Notes under the pieces: model-generated
Seen by the model: only the letters and a program-made list of their open reading frames with translations
Databases searched by the model: none
Told to the model about the DNA's origin: nothing
In this document: piece after piece, positions 54,973-64,000 of the stretch
Layout: every line of letters begins with the position of its first letter
Numbering within the stretch: the first letter of the stretch is position 1
Assembly (NCBI GenBank): GCA_035248685.1
Contig: DATFHF010000073.1
Location: 1 to 64,000, forward strand
Reading direction: 5' to 3'
DNA length: 64,000 bases
Source of the DNA: Jatrophihabitans_A sp035248685
GTDB lineage: Bacteria > Actinomycetota > Actinomycetes > Mycobacteriales > Jatrophihabitantaceae
Translations under genes and position numbers: made by a program

Positions 54973-55689
54973 ATGATGAGCAGGCCAGGTAGTACCGCAG
55001 GCTCGATGATCGCTTGCCTGGTGTTGCTGACCGCGCTCGCCGGCTGTGCCACTTCTCGGGGCGGTTCCAGGCCCGCGGCCGGTCCGAAGCCGGCCAGCAG
55101 CACGAAACCGACTCCTTCGCCGGTCGCCCCCTGTGCAGCCTTCGGTTGTCAGCCCGGTGCGGCCCAGCAGCTCACCGGTGGCTACTCGGTACGGCTCTGG
55201 CTCAGCCAGCCACCGTCGGCCGGCTCCAGCATCGACGCCCAGCGAAGCACGCCGGTGTTGGAGTTGAGCCGGGACGGCCAGCACGTGAGCTGGTGGGTGG
55301 GCCGGCTCGGTTTCGGCTGGGCGGCCACCCTGCGTTGCCTGGCCACCGCCAGCGAACCGAATTGCGTGGTGCTGGCCGAGGTCGGCGCGCACGCGGGCAG
55401 TGCCGAGGTGGTGCTGTTGCACGCCGGTGCGCTGGTCGCGCCGGCCCGGGCCAGCGTGGTCTTCGACTCCGGTATGCCATCGGCCACCGACTTCGATCAC
55501 GACGGGCTGCTGGACGTACTCGGCGTGGAGAACGACTACCAGCCCGACTATGCCCAGGGGCACAACTACTTCACCACCTACCGGCTGTCCGGCGATGCCC
55601 TGCATCAGACCGGCTGCGAGCCGTTCATCGGCACCACGCCGCCGGACAAGCTGCTCACCGGCCCGTGTCCGAAGGTGGCGCAAGGCTGA
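54973..55689 (+). CDS. lipoprotein of unknown function
   Basis: A 238-residue lipoprotein: signal MMSRPGSTAGSMIACLVLLTALAGCATS with lipobox LAGC (Cys25). A Pro/Ser/Lys-rich linker is followed by a domain with GYSVRLWLSQPP, HVSWWVGRLGFGWAATLRCLA and DFDHDGLLDVLGVENDY; the D-x-D-x-x-x-x-D pattern near residue 187 resembles a calcium-binding dockerin- or FG-GAP-like loop. Four further cysteines. Role unknown. A strong hairpin follows. Confidence 0.78.
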   Translation: MMSRPGSTAGSMIACLVLLTALAGCATSRGGSRPAAGPKPASSTKPTPSPVAPCAAFGCQPGAAQQLTGGYSVRLWLSQPPSAGSSIDAQRSTPVLELSRDGQHVSWWVGRLGFGWAATLRCLATASEPNCVVLAEVGAHAGSAEVVLLHAGALVAPARASVVFDSGMPSATDFDHDGLLDVLGVENDYQPDYAQGHNYFTTYRLSGDALHQTGCEPFIGTTPPDKLLTGPCPKVAQG

Positions 55690-55701
55690 GGGCATAACCG
55701 G

Positions 55702-55734
55702 GGCTGGGTGGCAAGCCTTGCTTGCCACCCAGCC
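55702..55734. terminator. strong hairpin between convergent genes
   Basis: GGCTGGGTGGCAAG (55702-55715), loop CCTTG, CTTGCCACCCAGCC (55721-55734): a perfect 14-bp stem with a 5-nt loop, 13 bp after the lipoprotein stop. Likely terminator for one or both convergent genes; no U tract. Confidence 0.75.
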
Positions 55735-55790
55735 GAGATCGAGCATTACCTACGTGCCCGTCCCCCCTGAGCCAGACACCAACGGCTCGC

Positions 55791-57575
55791 TTAGCACAAG
55801 GGGCAAGGGTTGCCGCTGCTGTCGCCATAGACCACTGCCGACGCGGAGATGGTCTTCGTCACCCCCGACTGGGTCAGCTTCAGGCTGGCGTTGTAGGTAT
55901 GGTCGTTTTTGCCGGTGCGTACGGTGACGTTGCAGTAAGTCGATGTGCTCGTGCATCCACCGGAGAGGCAGTTGTACGTCACGGTGCTGCTGCAGTTGCT
56001 CAGAGCGGTGCCGCTTGGTCCGGTGACGGTCCAACTCATGGTGTAGGTGCCGGACAGGTTGTGCGGCACGAAGTTGGCCACATCGATGTCGCCGAGAGTG
56101 CCTGAGATGTTGCACGAGTTGGCGGTCCACGGACCCGAGTCGAATCCGCAGCCGAGCACCTCGTTCCCGCCGCCGCCGCTGGTGATGGTCCAGCTGAAGC
56201 TGGTCGAGCCGGTGGCGCCCGTGCTGTCCTTGGCGGTCACCGTGACGCTGTAGGTGGCCGCGGTGGTCGGGGTGCCGGAGATCAGGCCGGTGGAGGCGTT
56301 GATCGACATACCGGCGGGCAGCCCGGTCGCGCTCCAGGTGTACGGCGCGGTGCCGCCGGAGGCCGACATCTGCAGGCTCTTGGCCACCCCCGCGGTGCCG
56401 GTCTGGTTACCCGGGTTGGTCACCGTGATCGAGCTGTGGCTGACGATGACGTGGCTGATCGCGCAGTTGTTGGTGTCGTTGGACCAGCTGGCCTGCTCGG
56501 CGTAGGTGCCGTAGCTGCCGAAGGAGACGTTGGCGACGCCGCCGGAGGTGCCCGGCGCCAGCCATGCGCACTCGTCGGAGTTCTCCTCACCGTTGTAGGA
56601 CGAACCGGTGTGGTTGGTCCAGCCGCCGGCCGGGTTCTTGTCCGACATCATTTCGTGCCACTCATGCCCCAGGGTGATGGTCCAGCCGTCCAGGGTGCCG
56701 GGGGAGTTGATGAAGCCGACGCCGCAGCCGGCCCCGTAGTCCATGTTGTAGGGCTGGTTGGAGAACGCGATATCGCCGTACGAGGATGGCACCGGGCCGC
56801 CGGTCAGATACGGATCACCGTTGTAGTCGTGCCAGGCGCAGTAGGACCCCAGGTAGTTATCCGGATCGGTGCCGTGCGGGGAAAGGATCACGTAGTAGCT
56901 GTACCGGTTGGACGCGGCGCTGGTGTTGCCGAAGTGCGCCGCGGCCTTGATCGCCTCCTGGCCCAGCTGGTATCCGGTAGCCGCCGATGGCGAGGCTACC
57001 GTGTTGTCGTACCAGACACCGGCCAGCACGCCACCGGTCTGGTAGGGGACGTAGCTCGCCCCGCTGGCCGGGCAGGCGACGGCGAGGGTGGCCACCGCAC
57101 CGTCGCACCACTGGGTCAGATCGGCCGACCACAGCTCGTTGTTGGTGCCGATGCCCTTGAACATCTGCTGCGCAGGCCCAGCCGCGCTGTCGGGGTCGCC
57201 GGAGAATTTGGCGTTGCCATTGGCGTCGGTGGTCTGGGTACCCCACTGGTTGCCATAGAAGACCAGGTAGGTCTTGTTGTGCCCGCTGTTCACTCCGATG
57301 CCATCGGTGCCGCCGCCGTAGGCCAGCGTCTCCGGCCCGGTCGTCGCCGCCACGTCCGGATGGGTGTGGGCGTAGTTCTTCATCTTTTGCAGGGTGCCGA
57401 GGGTTGGCAGCGCCCCATGTCGGTACGGGTGACCATAGGACGGCGAATACGGATTGGCGGTGCTGGCGGCGCTCGCTGACCCGGTGGTCGCTATGCCGGT
57501 GAAGGCAATCGCGGCCAGGCTGGCGACGCCGACTACCACTCCGGCGCGGCTCGGGCGAACGGGGATCTTTAGCAT
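55791..57575 (-). CDS. secreted protein with HEWHE motif and Ig-like domain
   Basis: A 594-residue exported protein. Signal peptide about residues 1-36 (ending GSASA). The first domain (about 60-370) has KTYLVFYGNQWGTQ, YYVILSPHGTDP, SYCAWHDYNG and TLGHEWHEMMSDKNPAGGW followed by NGEENSDECAWL: an H-E-x-x-E site as in some secreted EXO/PHI-1-like or metallopeptidase-like proteins, not a classic HExxH. Next is a putative Ig (He_PIG) domain about residues 375-465 (SGGTAPYTWSATGLPAGMS, GLISGTPTTAATYSVTV), then a Cys-rich beta domain at the C-terminus. Start at 57575 has AAAGG upstream. Catalysis is unproven. Confidence 0.8.
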   Translation of the reverse strand: MLKIPVRPSRAGVVVGVASLAAIAFTGIATTGSASAASTANPYSPSYGHPYRHGALPTLGTLQKMKNYAHTHPDVAATTGPETLAYGGGTDGIGVNSGHNKTYLVFYGNQWGTQTTDANGNAKFSGDPDSAAGPAQQMFKGIGTNNELWSADLTQWCDGAVATLAVACPASGASYVPYQTGGVLAGVWYDNTVASPSAATGYQLGQEAIKAAAHFGNTSAASNRYSYYVILSPHGTDPDNYLGSYCAWHDYNGDPYLTGGPVPSSYGDIAFSNQPYNMDYGAGCGVGFINSPGTLDGWTITLGHEWHEMMSDKNPAGGWTNHTGSSYNGEENSDECAWLAPGTSGGVANVSFGSYGTYAEQASWSNDTNNCAISHVIVSHSSITVTNPGNQTGTAGVAKSLQMSASGGTAPYTWSATGLPAGMSINASTGLISGTPTTAATYSVTVTAKDSTGATGSTSFSWTITSGGGGNEVLGCGFDSGPWTANSCNISGTLGDIDVANFVPHNLSGTYTMSWTVTGPSGTALSNCSSTVTYNCLSGGCTSTSTYCNVTVRTGKNDHTYNASLKLTQSGVTKTISASAVVYGDSSGNPCPLC

Positions 57576-57888
57576 TTGCGGACCTTTCTCGAGACCAGGG
57601 ACGAGCCCCGGCCGGTGGGTAAAACGTCTACTCGAGTAGCGTGTTCGTCGGGAAAACCGGCGGGTCAGCAAGCTCGACAGCAACAATTCGCCAGCAAACA
57701 ATTGGAACTTGCCGGCGCACGCAATTAAGTACGAAGTCGACCTCGTGAGGTCAGATGCCCTGCAATCGCAGAAGATCCGGCGATAGCAGTTCTACCCGAA
57801 CAAATGTGGATGGACTCTAACAAGGTTTGGCAAGCCTGGCCCTAGATAGATTGTCTAATATGCGCCGTAGAACTCATTCACAGTTAGG

Positions 57889-59499
57889 CTAAAGGGCCAA
57901 CACTTCGGTGAGCGCGCTAGCCAGTTCGTCCAGGGCGGCCTCGGCCCGGGCCTCGGCAGCCGACAGGTCGTTGGCAGCGGCGATCACGATCTGCAGGTAG
58001 GCCTTGCATTTCGGCTCGGTGCCGGACGGCCGGACCACGGCCCGACCACCCTGGAAGCGCAGCGTAAGCACGTCGTTGTCCGGAGCCAGGTCGGTCACGG
58101 TCACCGGTTGGCCGAGCAGCACGATCGGCGGATTGGCCCGCAACCGCCCCATCGCCTGGTCGATCAGGGCTAGGTCGGCCACCCGCCAGGACAGCTGCCT
58201 GGTGGCGAACAGGCCGTATTCAGCGGCTAATTCGGCCAGCCGTCGCGGGATGGACGACGCGTTGGCCTTCAACACCGCCGCCAGTTCAGCGACCAGCAAC
58301 GCCGCTGAAATGCCGTCCTTATCGCGCACCAACGACGGCGCCACCGCGTAGCCGAGCGCCTCCTCGTAGCCGTAGACCAGATCCGGTGCGGCACGGGAGA
58401 TCCACTTGAAGCCGGTCAGCGTCTCGGCAAACGGCACCTCGTGTGCCGCCGCAATCGCGGCCAACATGGACGACGACACGATCGTGGTGGCGTAGGTGCC
58501 ACGAACTCCCTTAGTTAGCAGCCAATCCGCCAGCAGCACGCCCACCTCGTCCCCGCGTAGCATCCGCCAGCCGGCCGGGAACCGGACGCCCACCGCGCAT
58601 CGGTCGGCATCCGGATCGTTCGCGATCAGCAGGTCGGCCCCGGTGCGGACTGCCAGCGCCAGCGCCAGATCCATCGCGCCCGGCTCCTCCGGGTTGGGAA
58701 AGCTCACCGTGCTGAACTCCGGATCCGGCGCCGACTGCTCGGCCACCTCGTGCGGCGGTGGAAAGCCGGCGGCCGCGAACACCGCCCGCACCACCTCGGT
58801 GCCCACCCCGTGCATCGCGGTGTGCACCATGCTCAGCTGCCGTGGCGAATCAGGCGCGACCAGGCTGGCGATCGCCTGCACGTAGTCATCGACGATCGAC
58901 TCGCCGAGCATTGAGTAGTTCGGCGACAGCGGGATCGCCCGGACCGAGCCGATCGCCCGGATCCGTGCCTCGATCCCGACGTCGATGGGTGGGACGATCT
59001 GCGCGCCGTCGGCGGCATACACCTTGTACCCGTTGTCCTGCGGTGGATTGTGCGAGGCGGTAACCATGATCCCGGCCCCCGCGTGCAGCCGCTGCACGGC
59101 GAACGCCAGTACCGGGGTCGGCAGCAGCCGCGGCAGCAGCCGGGCGTCGAAACCGGCCGCCGCGAAGACCGCCGCCGAATCCTGGGCGAACTCCCGAGAC
59201 CGGTGCCGACCGTCGTATCCGATTACCACGATCCGGCCGGCATGCCCGTCCGCCTGGAGTTGCGCGGCGATACCGGCCGCCGCGCGCCGCACCACGGCGG
59301 TGTTCATGCCGTTCGGCCCGGCCCGCAACGGCCCGCGCAACCCCGCCGTGCCGAAGGTCAGCGGCCCGGCGAACCGATCGGTGAGTTCGGCGGTGGCCGC
59401 GGCGTCCAGCAGGGCCTGGAGCTCGGCGGCATCCCCGGTATCCGGATCGTCGGCGATCCAGGCCAGCACCTCGGTGACCAGTTCGGACGGCACGCTCAT
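57889..59499 (-). CDS. pmmB: phosphohexomutase (phosphoglucomutase/phosphomannomutase)
   Basis: A 536-residue alpha-D-phosphohexomutase: FGTAGLRGPLRAGPNGMN, catalytic phosphoserine Ser149 in VTASHNPPQDNGYKVY, metal site ANDPDADRCAVGV, sugar loop YGYEEALGYAV and phosphate loop RPSGTEPKCKAY. It interconverts sugar 1- and 6-phosphates; related actinobacterial enzymes sit beside purine nucleoside phosphorylase, as here and in M. tuberculosis, so activity on (deoxy)ribose phosphates is possible. ATG 59499 overlaps the upstream epimerase stop (ATGA). Confidence 0.93.
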   Translation of the reverse strand: MSVPSELVTEVLAWIADDPDTGDAAELQALLDAAATAELTDRFAGPLTFGTAGLRGPLRAGPNGMNTAVVRRAAAGIAAQLQADGHAGRIVVIGYDGRHRSREFAQDSAAVFAAAGFDARLLPRLLPTPVLAFAVQRLHAGAGIMVTASHNPPQDNGYKVYAADGAQIVPPIDVGIEARIRAIGSVRAIPLSPNYSMLGESIVDDYVQAIASLVAPDSPRQLSMVHTAMHGVGTEVVRAVFAAAGFPPPHEVAEQSAPDPEFSTVSFPNPEEPGAMDLALALAVRTGADLLIANDPDADRCAVGVRFPAGWRMLRGDEVGVLLADWLLTKGVRGTYATTIVSSSMLAAIAAAHEVPFAETLTGFKWISRAAPDLVYGYEEALGYAVAPSLVRDKDGISAALLVAELAAVLKANASSIPRRLAELAAEYGLFATRQLSWRVADLALIDQAMGRLRANPPIVLLGQPVTVTDLAPDNDVLTLRFQGGRAVVRPSGTEPKCKAYLQIVIAAANDLSAAEARAEAALDELASALTEVLAL

Positions 59500-60278
59500 G
59501 CGATCTCCCCGGCTCGTTCGTCGATGCCGAAGCTGGTATCGGTGAAGCCGCCACCGACCAGGTCGAGCGATCCGGCCGGACCAGCGTCGAAGTCCAGCTC
59601 GAAGTGGCCGGCATCGTCCTGCGGGTGGTAGCCCAACCGCTCACCGGCGGCCAGCGACCACCAACGTTCGGAGTTGGCAGAGATGCCCCAGATCAGCGCG
59701 TAACCCAGCGTCGGACTGCGCAGGCAGGCATCCACCAGCCGGGCACAGTCCGCCGGCGACAGCCAACTCGCCAGCGAGCGCCGGTCCGGCGGGCGTTCGG
59801 CGAAGGTGCCGATCCGCAAGCAGGCCACCTCAAAGCCGTACCGGTCGCAGTAGTAGCGGGCGAGTGCCTCACCGAAGACCTTGCTCACCCCGTACAGCGT
59901 GTCCGGACGGGGCGGGGTGTCTGCCGGCAGCTGACCGGAGTCGCCCGGCCGGCGAGTAAAGCCCACCGCGTGGTTGGACGAGGCGTACACCAGCCGCCGC
60001 ACACCGGCCCGCCGGGCGGCTTCGAACAGCTGGAAGGTGCCTTCGATGTTCGAGTCCCGGATCACCGGCCAAGCCACCTCGGTCGGCTGCCCGGCAAGAT
60101 GCACTACCGCCTCGATCCCGGCCATCGCGTGGTCCAGCGCGGCCGGATCGGTCAGCTCACCGACCACGTCCGCCCCGGCCCTCCGATCGAAGCCCCGCAC
60201 CTGCCAGCCCAGCGCAGGCAGTCGCTCCCGCAATGCCGACCCGATCCGGCCCTGCGAACCGGTAAGCAGGACGGTCAC
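59496..60278 (-). CDS. NAD-dependent epimerase/dehydratase, uronate dehydrogenase-like
   Basis: A 260-residue short-chain (extended SDR) enzyme: nucleotide loop LLTGSQGRIGSAL, VVHLAG, YASSNHAVGFTRR, and the catalytic Tyr-x3-Lys in YGVSKVFGE. The SSNHxxGF stretch is typical of uronate dehydrogenases that oxidise glucuronate or galacturonate to the lactone. GTG start at 60278. Its end overlaps the phosphohexomutase start, so they share an operon. An intergenic repeat copy lies just upstream. Confidence 0.87.
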   Translation of the reverse strand: MTVLLTGSQGRIGSALRERLPALGWQVRGFDRRAGADVVGELTDPAALDHAMAGIEAVVHLAGQPTEVAWPVIRDSNIEGTFQLFEAARRAGVRRLVYASSNHAVGFTRRPGDSGQLPADTPPRPDTLYGVSKVFGEALARYYCDRYGFEVACLRIGTFAERPPDRRSLASWLSPADCARLVDACLRSPTLGYALIWGISANSERWWSLAAGERLGYHPQDDAGHFELDFDAGPAGSLDLVGGGFTDTSFGIDERAGEIA

Positions 60279-60287
60279 AGCACTATC

Positions 60288-60360
60288 GGCTCTTCGCGCG
60301 AGCGCTCATCGCCGGGTTCGCTCCGCTCCTCGGCCCTAGCGGGCCTGCGATGCTCACTCA
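60288..60360 (+). repeat. dispersed intergenic repeat, copy A
   Basis: A 73-bp element. Its first 25 bp (beginning GGCTCTTCGCGCGAGCG), a middle 16 bp (TTCGCTCCGCTCCTCG) and last 14 bp (GCGATGCTCACTCA) are identical to copy B. It also contains the hairpin GGCCC-TAGC-GGGCC. It starts 10 bp upstream of the epimerase start codon. Confidence 0.8.
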
Positions 60361-60371
60361 CAGAATCTTTG

Positions 60372-60447
60372 GGCTCTTCGCGCGAGCGCTCATCGCTGGT
60401 ATTCGCTCCGCTCCTCGCTCGCTGGCGCTCGCTGCGATGCTCACTCA
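60372..60447 (+). repeat. dispersed intergenic repeat, copy B
   Basis: A 76-bp near-copy of copy A, separated from it by 11 bp, in the same orientation. Its last bases (TCA at 60445-60447) form the stop codon of the minus-strand purine phosphorylase gene. Confidence 0.8.
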
Positions 60448-61296
60448 TAGCCGCGCGATCAACTCGACCAGCAGGCTGCCCGCTCGCTCGGCCGCGGCCT
60501 TGCCGGCGGCCAGCACCTCGGCATGGTTCAGCGGTTCGCCGGTAATCCCGGCGGCCTGGTTGGTGACCAGCGAGATGCCCAGCACCTCCGAGCCCTCGGC
60601 ATGGGCGGCGATCGCCTCCAGCGCGGTCGACATCCCCACCAGGTCCGCGCCGAGAATCCGGGCCATCCGAACCTCGGCCGGCGTCTCGTAATGCGGCCCG
60701 GGGAACTGGGCGTACACGCCCTCGGCCAGACTCGGATCGATCTCACGCATCAGCGCACGCAGCCGAGCCGAGTACAGGTCGGTCAGATCCACGAACCGAG
60801 CGCCGACCAGCGGCGAGGTGGCGGTCAGGTTCAGGTGGTCGGAAATCAGCACCGGCTGCCCCACGCTCAAGTCCGACCGCAGCCCACCGCAGCCATTGGT
60901 CAGCACGATCACCGTGCAGCCGGCGGCCGCCGCCACTCGCACTCCGTGCACCACCGCGGCTACCCCGCGGCCCTCGTAGAAGTGGGTTCGGCCGACGAAG
61001 ACCAGCACCCGCTTGCCGTGCACCAGCAACGACCGGATGGTGCCGGCGTGCCCGGCCACTGCCGGCGGACTGAAACCGGGCAGCTCGGTGCTCGGAAACT
61101 CAATGTCGATGCCCGTCGCATCGCCGCCATGCTCGGCCCGCGCCTGCCGCGCCAGCTCCTCGACGGCGGGCAACCAGCCCGAACCGAGTACCAACGCGAC
61201 ATGGTGCCGATCCGCGCCGGTGCGTCGGGCCAGTGCCTCGGCGGCCGACTGCGCGGCGGCCTGTGGGTCGAGCGTGCTCTCAGCGGTCGCGGTCAC
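60445..61296 (-). CDS. punA: purine nucleoside phosphorylase
   Basis: A 283-residue trimeric-type purine nucleoside phosphorylase that splits (deoxy)inosine and guanosine to base and (deoxy)ribose 1-phosphate: VLGSGWLPAVEEL, PGFSPPAVAGHAG, FVGRTHFYEGRG, LTNGCGGL (active-site Asn), QFPGPHYETPAEVRM, GMSTALEAIAAHAEG and SLVTNQAAGI. It links adenosine deaminase to the phosphosugar steps. GTG 61296 follows TACGCT by 6 nt (leaderless); it is divergent from mutA. In M. tuberculosis the equivalent gene also adjoins pmmB. Confidence 0.94.
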   Translation of the reverse strand: MTATAESTLDPQAAAQSAAEALARRTGADRHHVALVLGSGWLPAVEELARQARAEHGGDATGIDIEFPSTELPGFSPPAVAGHAGTIRSLLVHGKRVLVFVGRTHFYEGRGVAAVVHGVRVAAAAGCTVIVLTNGCGGLRSDLSVGQPVLISDHLNLTATSPLVGARFVDLTDLYSARLRALMREIDPSLAEGVYAQFPGPHYETPAEVRMARILGADLVGMSTALEAIAAHAEGSEVLGISLVTNQAAGITGEPLNHAEVLAAGKAAAERAGSLLVELIARL

Positions 61297-61302
61297 GGCA
61301 AG

Positions 61303-61308
61303 AGCGTA
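61303..61308 (-). promoter_or_regulatory. leaderless -10 box, punA
   Basis: Minus strand TACGCT, CTTGCC, GTG 61296: 6-nt spacing. Confidence 0.6.
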
Positions 61309-61357
61309 GTTGGCGAGAGATGAACCACGACATCGAGCCGGGCCCGATGTTCGGCCC

Positions 61358-61363
61358 TACCAT
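61358..61363 (+). promoter_or_regulatory. leaderless -10 box, mutA
   Basis: TACCAT, 7 nt, ATG 61371. It selects this ATG among several in-frame candidates. Confidence 0.55.
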
Positions 61364-61370
61364 TCGGCAC

Positions 61371-63220
61371 ATGGACGAGCCCGATCAGGACGGCCACAGC
61401 GCGGCGTCGCTGGCGCTGGCGGCTGGCCTTCCGGTCGCCGGACGGGACGACTGGCGCGCGCTGGTCGCGGCCGTGCTCGCCAAGTCCGGGGTGCCGGTGG
61501 CCGATCCGAACGCGCCGGAGGACGCCCTGGCGCACGCCGGCTACGACGGGTTCGAGATCCTTCCGCTCTACACCGCGGAGGACCGGCCGGCCGGCTGGGA
61601 GGCCGGCGCCCCGGGCCACCCGCCGTTCGTCCGCGGCGCTCGGCCATCGGGAGCGGGAGGCTGGGACGTCCGGCAACGGCATGCCGACCCGGATCCCGAG
61701 CTGACCAACCGCGCCGTGCTGGCGGACCTGGCCAACGGGGTCAGCTCGCTGTGGCTGGTGCTGGGCGACGGGGGCCTGGCGGTATCGGATCTGGCCACTG
61801 CGCTGGCCGGCGTACAGCTAGACCTGGCACCGATCGTGCTGGACGCCGGTGACCAAACGCTGTCCGCGGCGGCGGAGTTGTTCAAGCTGGCCGACTCGCT
61901 GCCGGTCGGCGAGCTGCGCGGCGGCCTCGGCGCGGACCCGATCGGCTGGGCCGCCCGGACCGGGACGGCACCGGACCTCACAACCGCGGTCCGAGCCGCC
62001 GAGTTGGCCGCCGACTACCCGGAGCTGGTGCCGATCACCGTGGACGCCACGGTGTACCACGACGCCGGCGGCAGCGACAGCACCGAGCTGGCGATCAGTA
62101 TGGCGGCCGGGGTGGGCTACCTACGTGCACTGACCGAGGCCGGCCACGGGCTGGCCGACGCCTTCGCAAGCCTGGAATTTCGTTACGCGGTAACGGCAAA
62201 TCAGTTCGACTCGATCATCAAGCTGCGGGCCGCCCGAATGCTCTGGGACCGGATCGGCGAGCTGTCCGGCCCGTCGTCGGGCCGGCGCGGCCAGCGCCAG
62301 CACGCCGTCACCTCGGCGGCGATGTTCAGCCGGCGGGATCCGTGGGTGAACATCCTGCGCGCCACCGTCGGTTGCTTCGCGGCGGCGGTCGGCGGCGCGG
62401 AGGCGATCACGGTCATCCCGTTCGACTCGGCGCTCGGGCTGCCGGACGAGCTCGGCCGGCGGATCGCCCGCAACACCCAATCCGTGCTGCACGACGAGTC
62501 GAGCCTGGCCAGGGTCAGCGATCCGGCAGGCGGCTCCTACTACGTCGAGGCAGGCACCGAGCAATTGGCTGAGGCGGCCTGGCAGAAGTTCACCGAGCTG
62601 GAACGCGACGGCGGGCTACCGGCGGCGTCCGGCGCGCTGGCCGAGCGGCTGGCGCAGGATTGGCAGCGCCGGCAACAGGATCTGGCCCACCGACGGGTCC
62701 GGCTGATCGGCGTCACCGAGTACGCCAGCCTCGACGAGCAGCCGCTGACCAGACGGCCAAGCCCAACGCCTGCCGCTGGCGGTCTGCCCAGGCATCGCTA
62801 CGCCGAACCGTTCGAGGCGCTGCGCGACCGCTCCGACGAGCTGCTGGCAAGCCGCGGCAGCCGTCCGAGGATCTTCCTGGCCGCGCTCGGACCCGCAGCC
62901 GCGCATGCCGCCCGGGCCGGTTTCGTCCGCAACCTGGCCCAGGTCGGCGGAATCGAACCGGTGCTCGGCACCGGCGGCCCGGACGAGCTGGCGGCCGCCT
63001 TCACCGCCAGCGGGGCGGCGGTCGGCTGCCTGTGTTCCACCGACCACAACTACGCCGAGCAGGCGGGCCCGGTGGTGGCAGCCCTAAGAGCGGCCGGCGC
63101 CCGACAGGTGTGGTTGGCGGGTCGTCCCGACATAGCTGCCGAGCTGGGCGTCGACGCGGCCGTCTATCAAGGCTGCGACGTGCTGGCCAGCCTGCACGCA
63201 CTGTACGAACTGGTGCCGGC

Positions 63221-63224
<4 letters not shown>
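61371..63224 (+). CDS. mutA: methylmalonyl-CoA mutase small subunit
   Basis: A 617-residue beta (small) subunit of the B12-dependent mutase that interconverts methylmalonyl-CoA and succinyl-CoA. It has the family segments GWDVRQRHADPDPELTNRAVLADL, YHDAGGSDSTELAISMAAGVGYLRAL, RAARMLWDRIGEL, DPWVNILRATVGCFAAAVGGAEAITVIPFD and DEQSSLARVSDPAGGSYYVEAG-like DESSLARVSDPAGGSYYVE. The C-terminal domain resembles a B12-binding fold but lacks the DxHxxG cobalamin motif, as expected for this non-catalytic subunit. The ATG at 61371 is chosen by the -10 spacing. The stop overlaps mutB in ATGA. Confidence 0.92.

Positions 63225-64000
<776 letters not shown>

Overview
The window is a stretch of chromosome from a high-GC actinobacterium. 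Lineage markers include mycothiol S-conjugate amidase (Mca), an HU protein with a long Lys/Ala/Pro tail, the 275-residue succinate dehydrogenase anchor type, DUF4232 lipoproteins and paired methylmalonyl-CoA mutase subunits. At least sixteen genes have a TANNNT box only 6-8 nt before the start codon, the signature of leaderless transcription in Actinobacteria. Gene pairs and blocks recall Mycobacterium (thiolase/GDSL protein/cbs/metB and greA/mca; upp/pmmB/purine phosphorylase), but they are split and shuffled here. The genus cannot be named from sequence alone. I found no rRNA, transposase, integrase, CRISPR array, phage gene or replication origin.

Layout. 1-5.5 kb: a tRNA with anticodon UAA, a small secreted protein, a secreted gamma-glutamyltransferase, an AT-rich membrane-protein gene resembling TRADD-N-associated 2-TM proteins, a VOC protein, and a two-gene MarR operon under a near-consensus LexA (SOS) box. 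5.5-12.7 kb: secreted beta-helix protein, Bax-inhibitor-like membrane protein, thiolase, SGNH hydrolase, then transsulfuration/methionine genes cbs and metB. 12.7-17 kb: a five-gene MoxR/DUF58/DUF4129 operon with overlapping genes. 17-20.5 kb: succinate dehydrogenase operon on the minus strand. 20.8-25 kb: an AcuC-type deacetylase overlapping a GNAT/acyl-CoA-synthetase fusion (an acetylation writer/eraser cassette), then another GNAT gene.

25-34.6 kb: hupB, a second AAA ATPase/VWA pair, greA, mca, arfB, a DUF4232 lipoprotein, adenosine deaminase and an ArsR/SRPBCC pair with a 20-bp palindrome over the regulator's start codon. 34.7-46.7 kb is more accessory: a secreted BNR-repeat protein, ICMT-like methyltransferase, ArsC-like protein, amidohydrolase plus S9 peptidase, an ABC transporter, a secreted protein, a quinone-oxidoreductase-like enzyme and an Arg-Asp-repeat protein. 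46.8-64 kb: MFS transporter, amidase, two aldehyde dehydrogenase genes (one lacking its catalytic domain), deoC, upp, lipoprotein, a secreted HEWHE protein, phosphohexomutase, uronate-dehydrogenase-like epimerase, purine nucleoside phosphorylase and mutA-mutB (mutB runs off the end).

Functional themes. Nucleoside and deoxyribose salvage is spread over add, deoC, upp, punA and probably the sugar phosphomutase, with deoC feeding acetaldehyde to the adjacent aldehyde dehydrogenase. Energy and acyl-CoA metabolism appear as thiolase, succinate dehydrogenase, methylmalonyl-CoA mutase and the acetylation cassette. Two independent MoxR-type AAA plus VWA/DUF58 chaperone systems are present. Noncoding structure includes three copies of a dispersed intergenic repeat (31.8 and 60.3-60.4 kb), a 35-bp tandem repeat (48.4 kb) and several hairpins between convergent genes.
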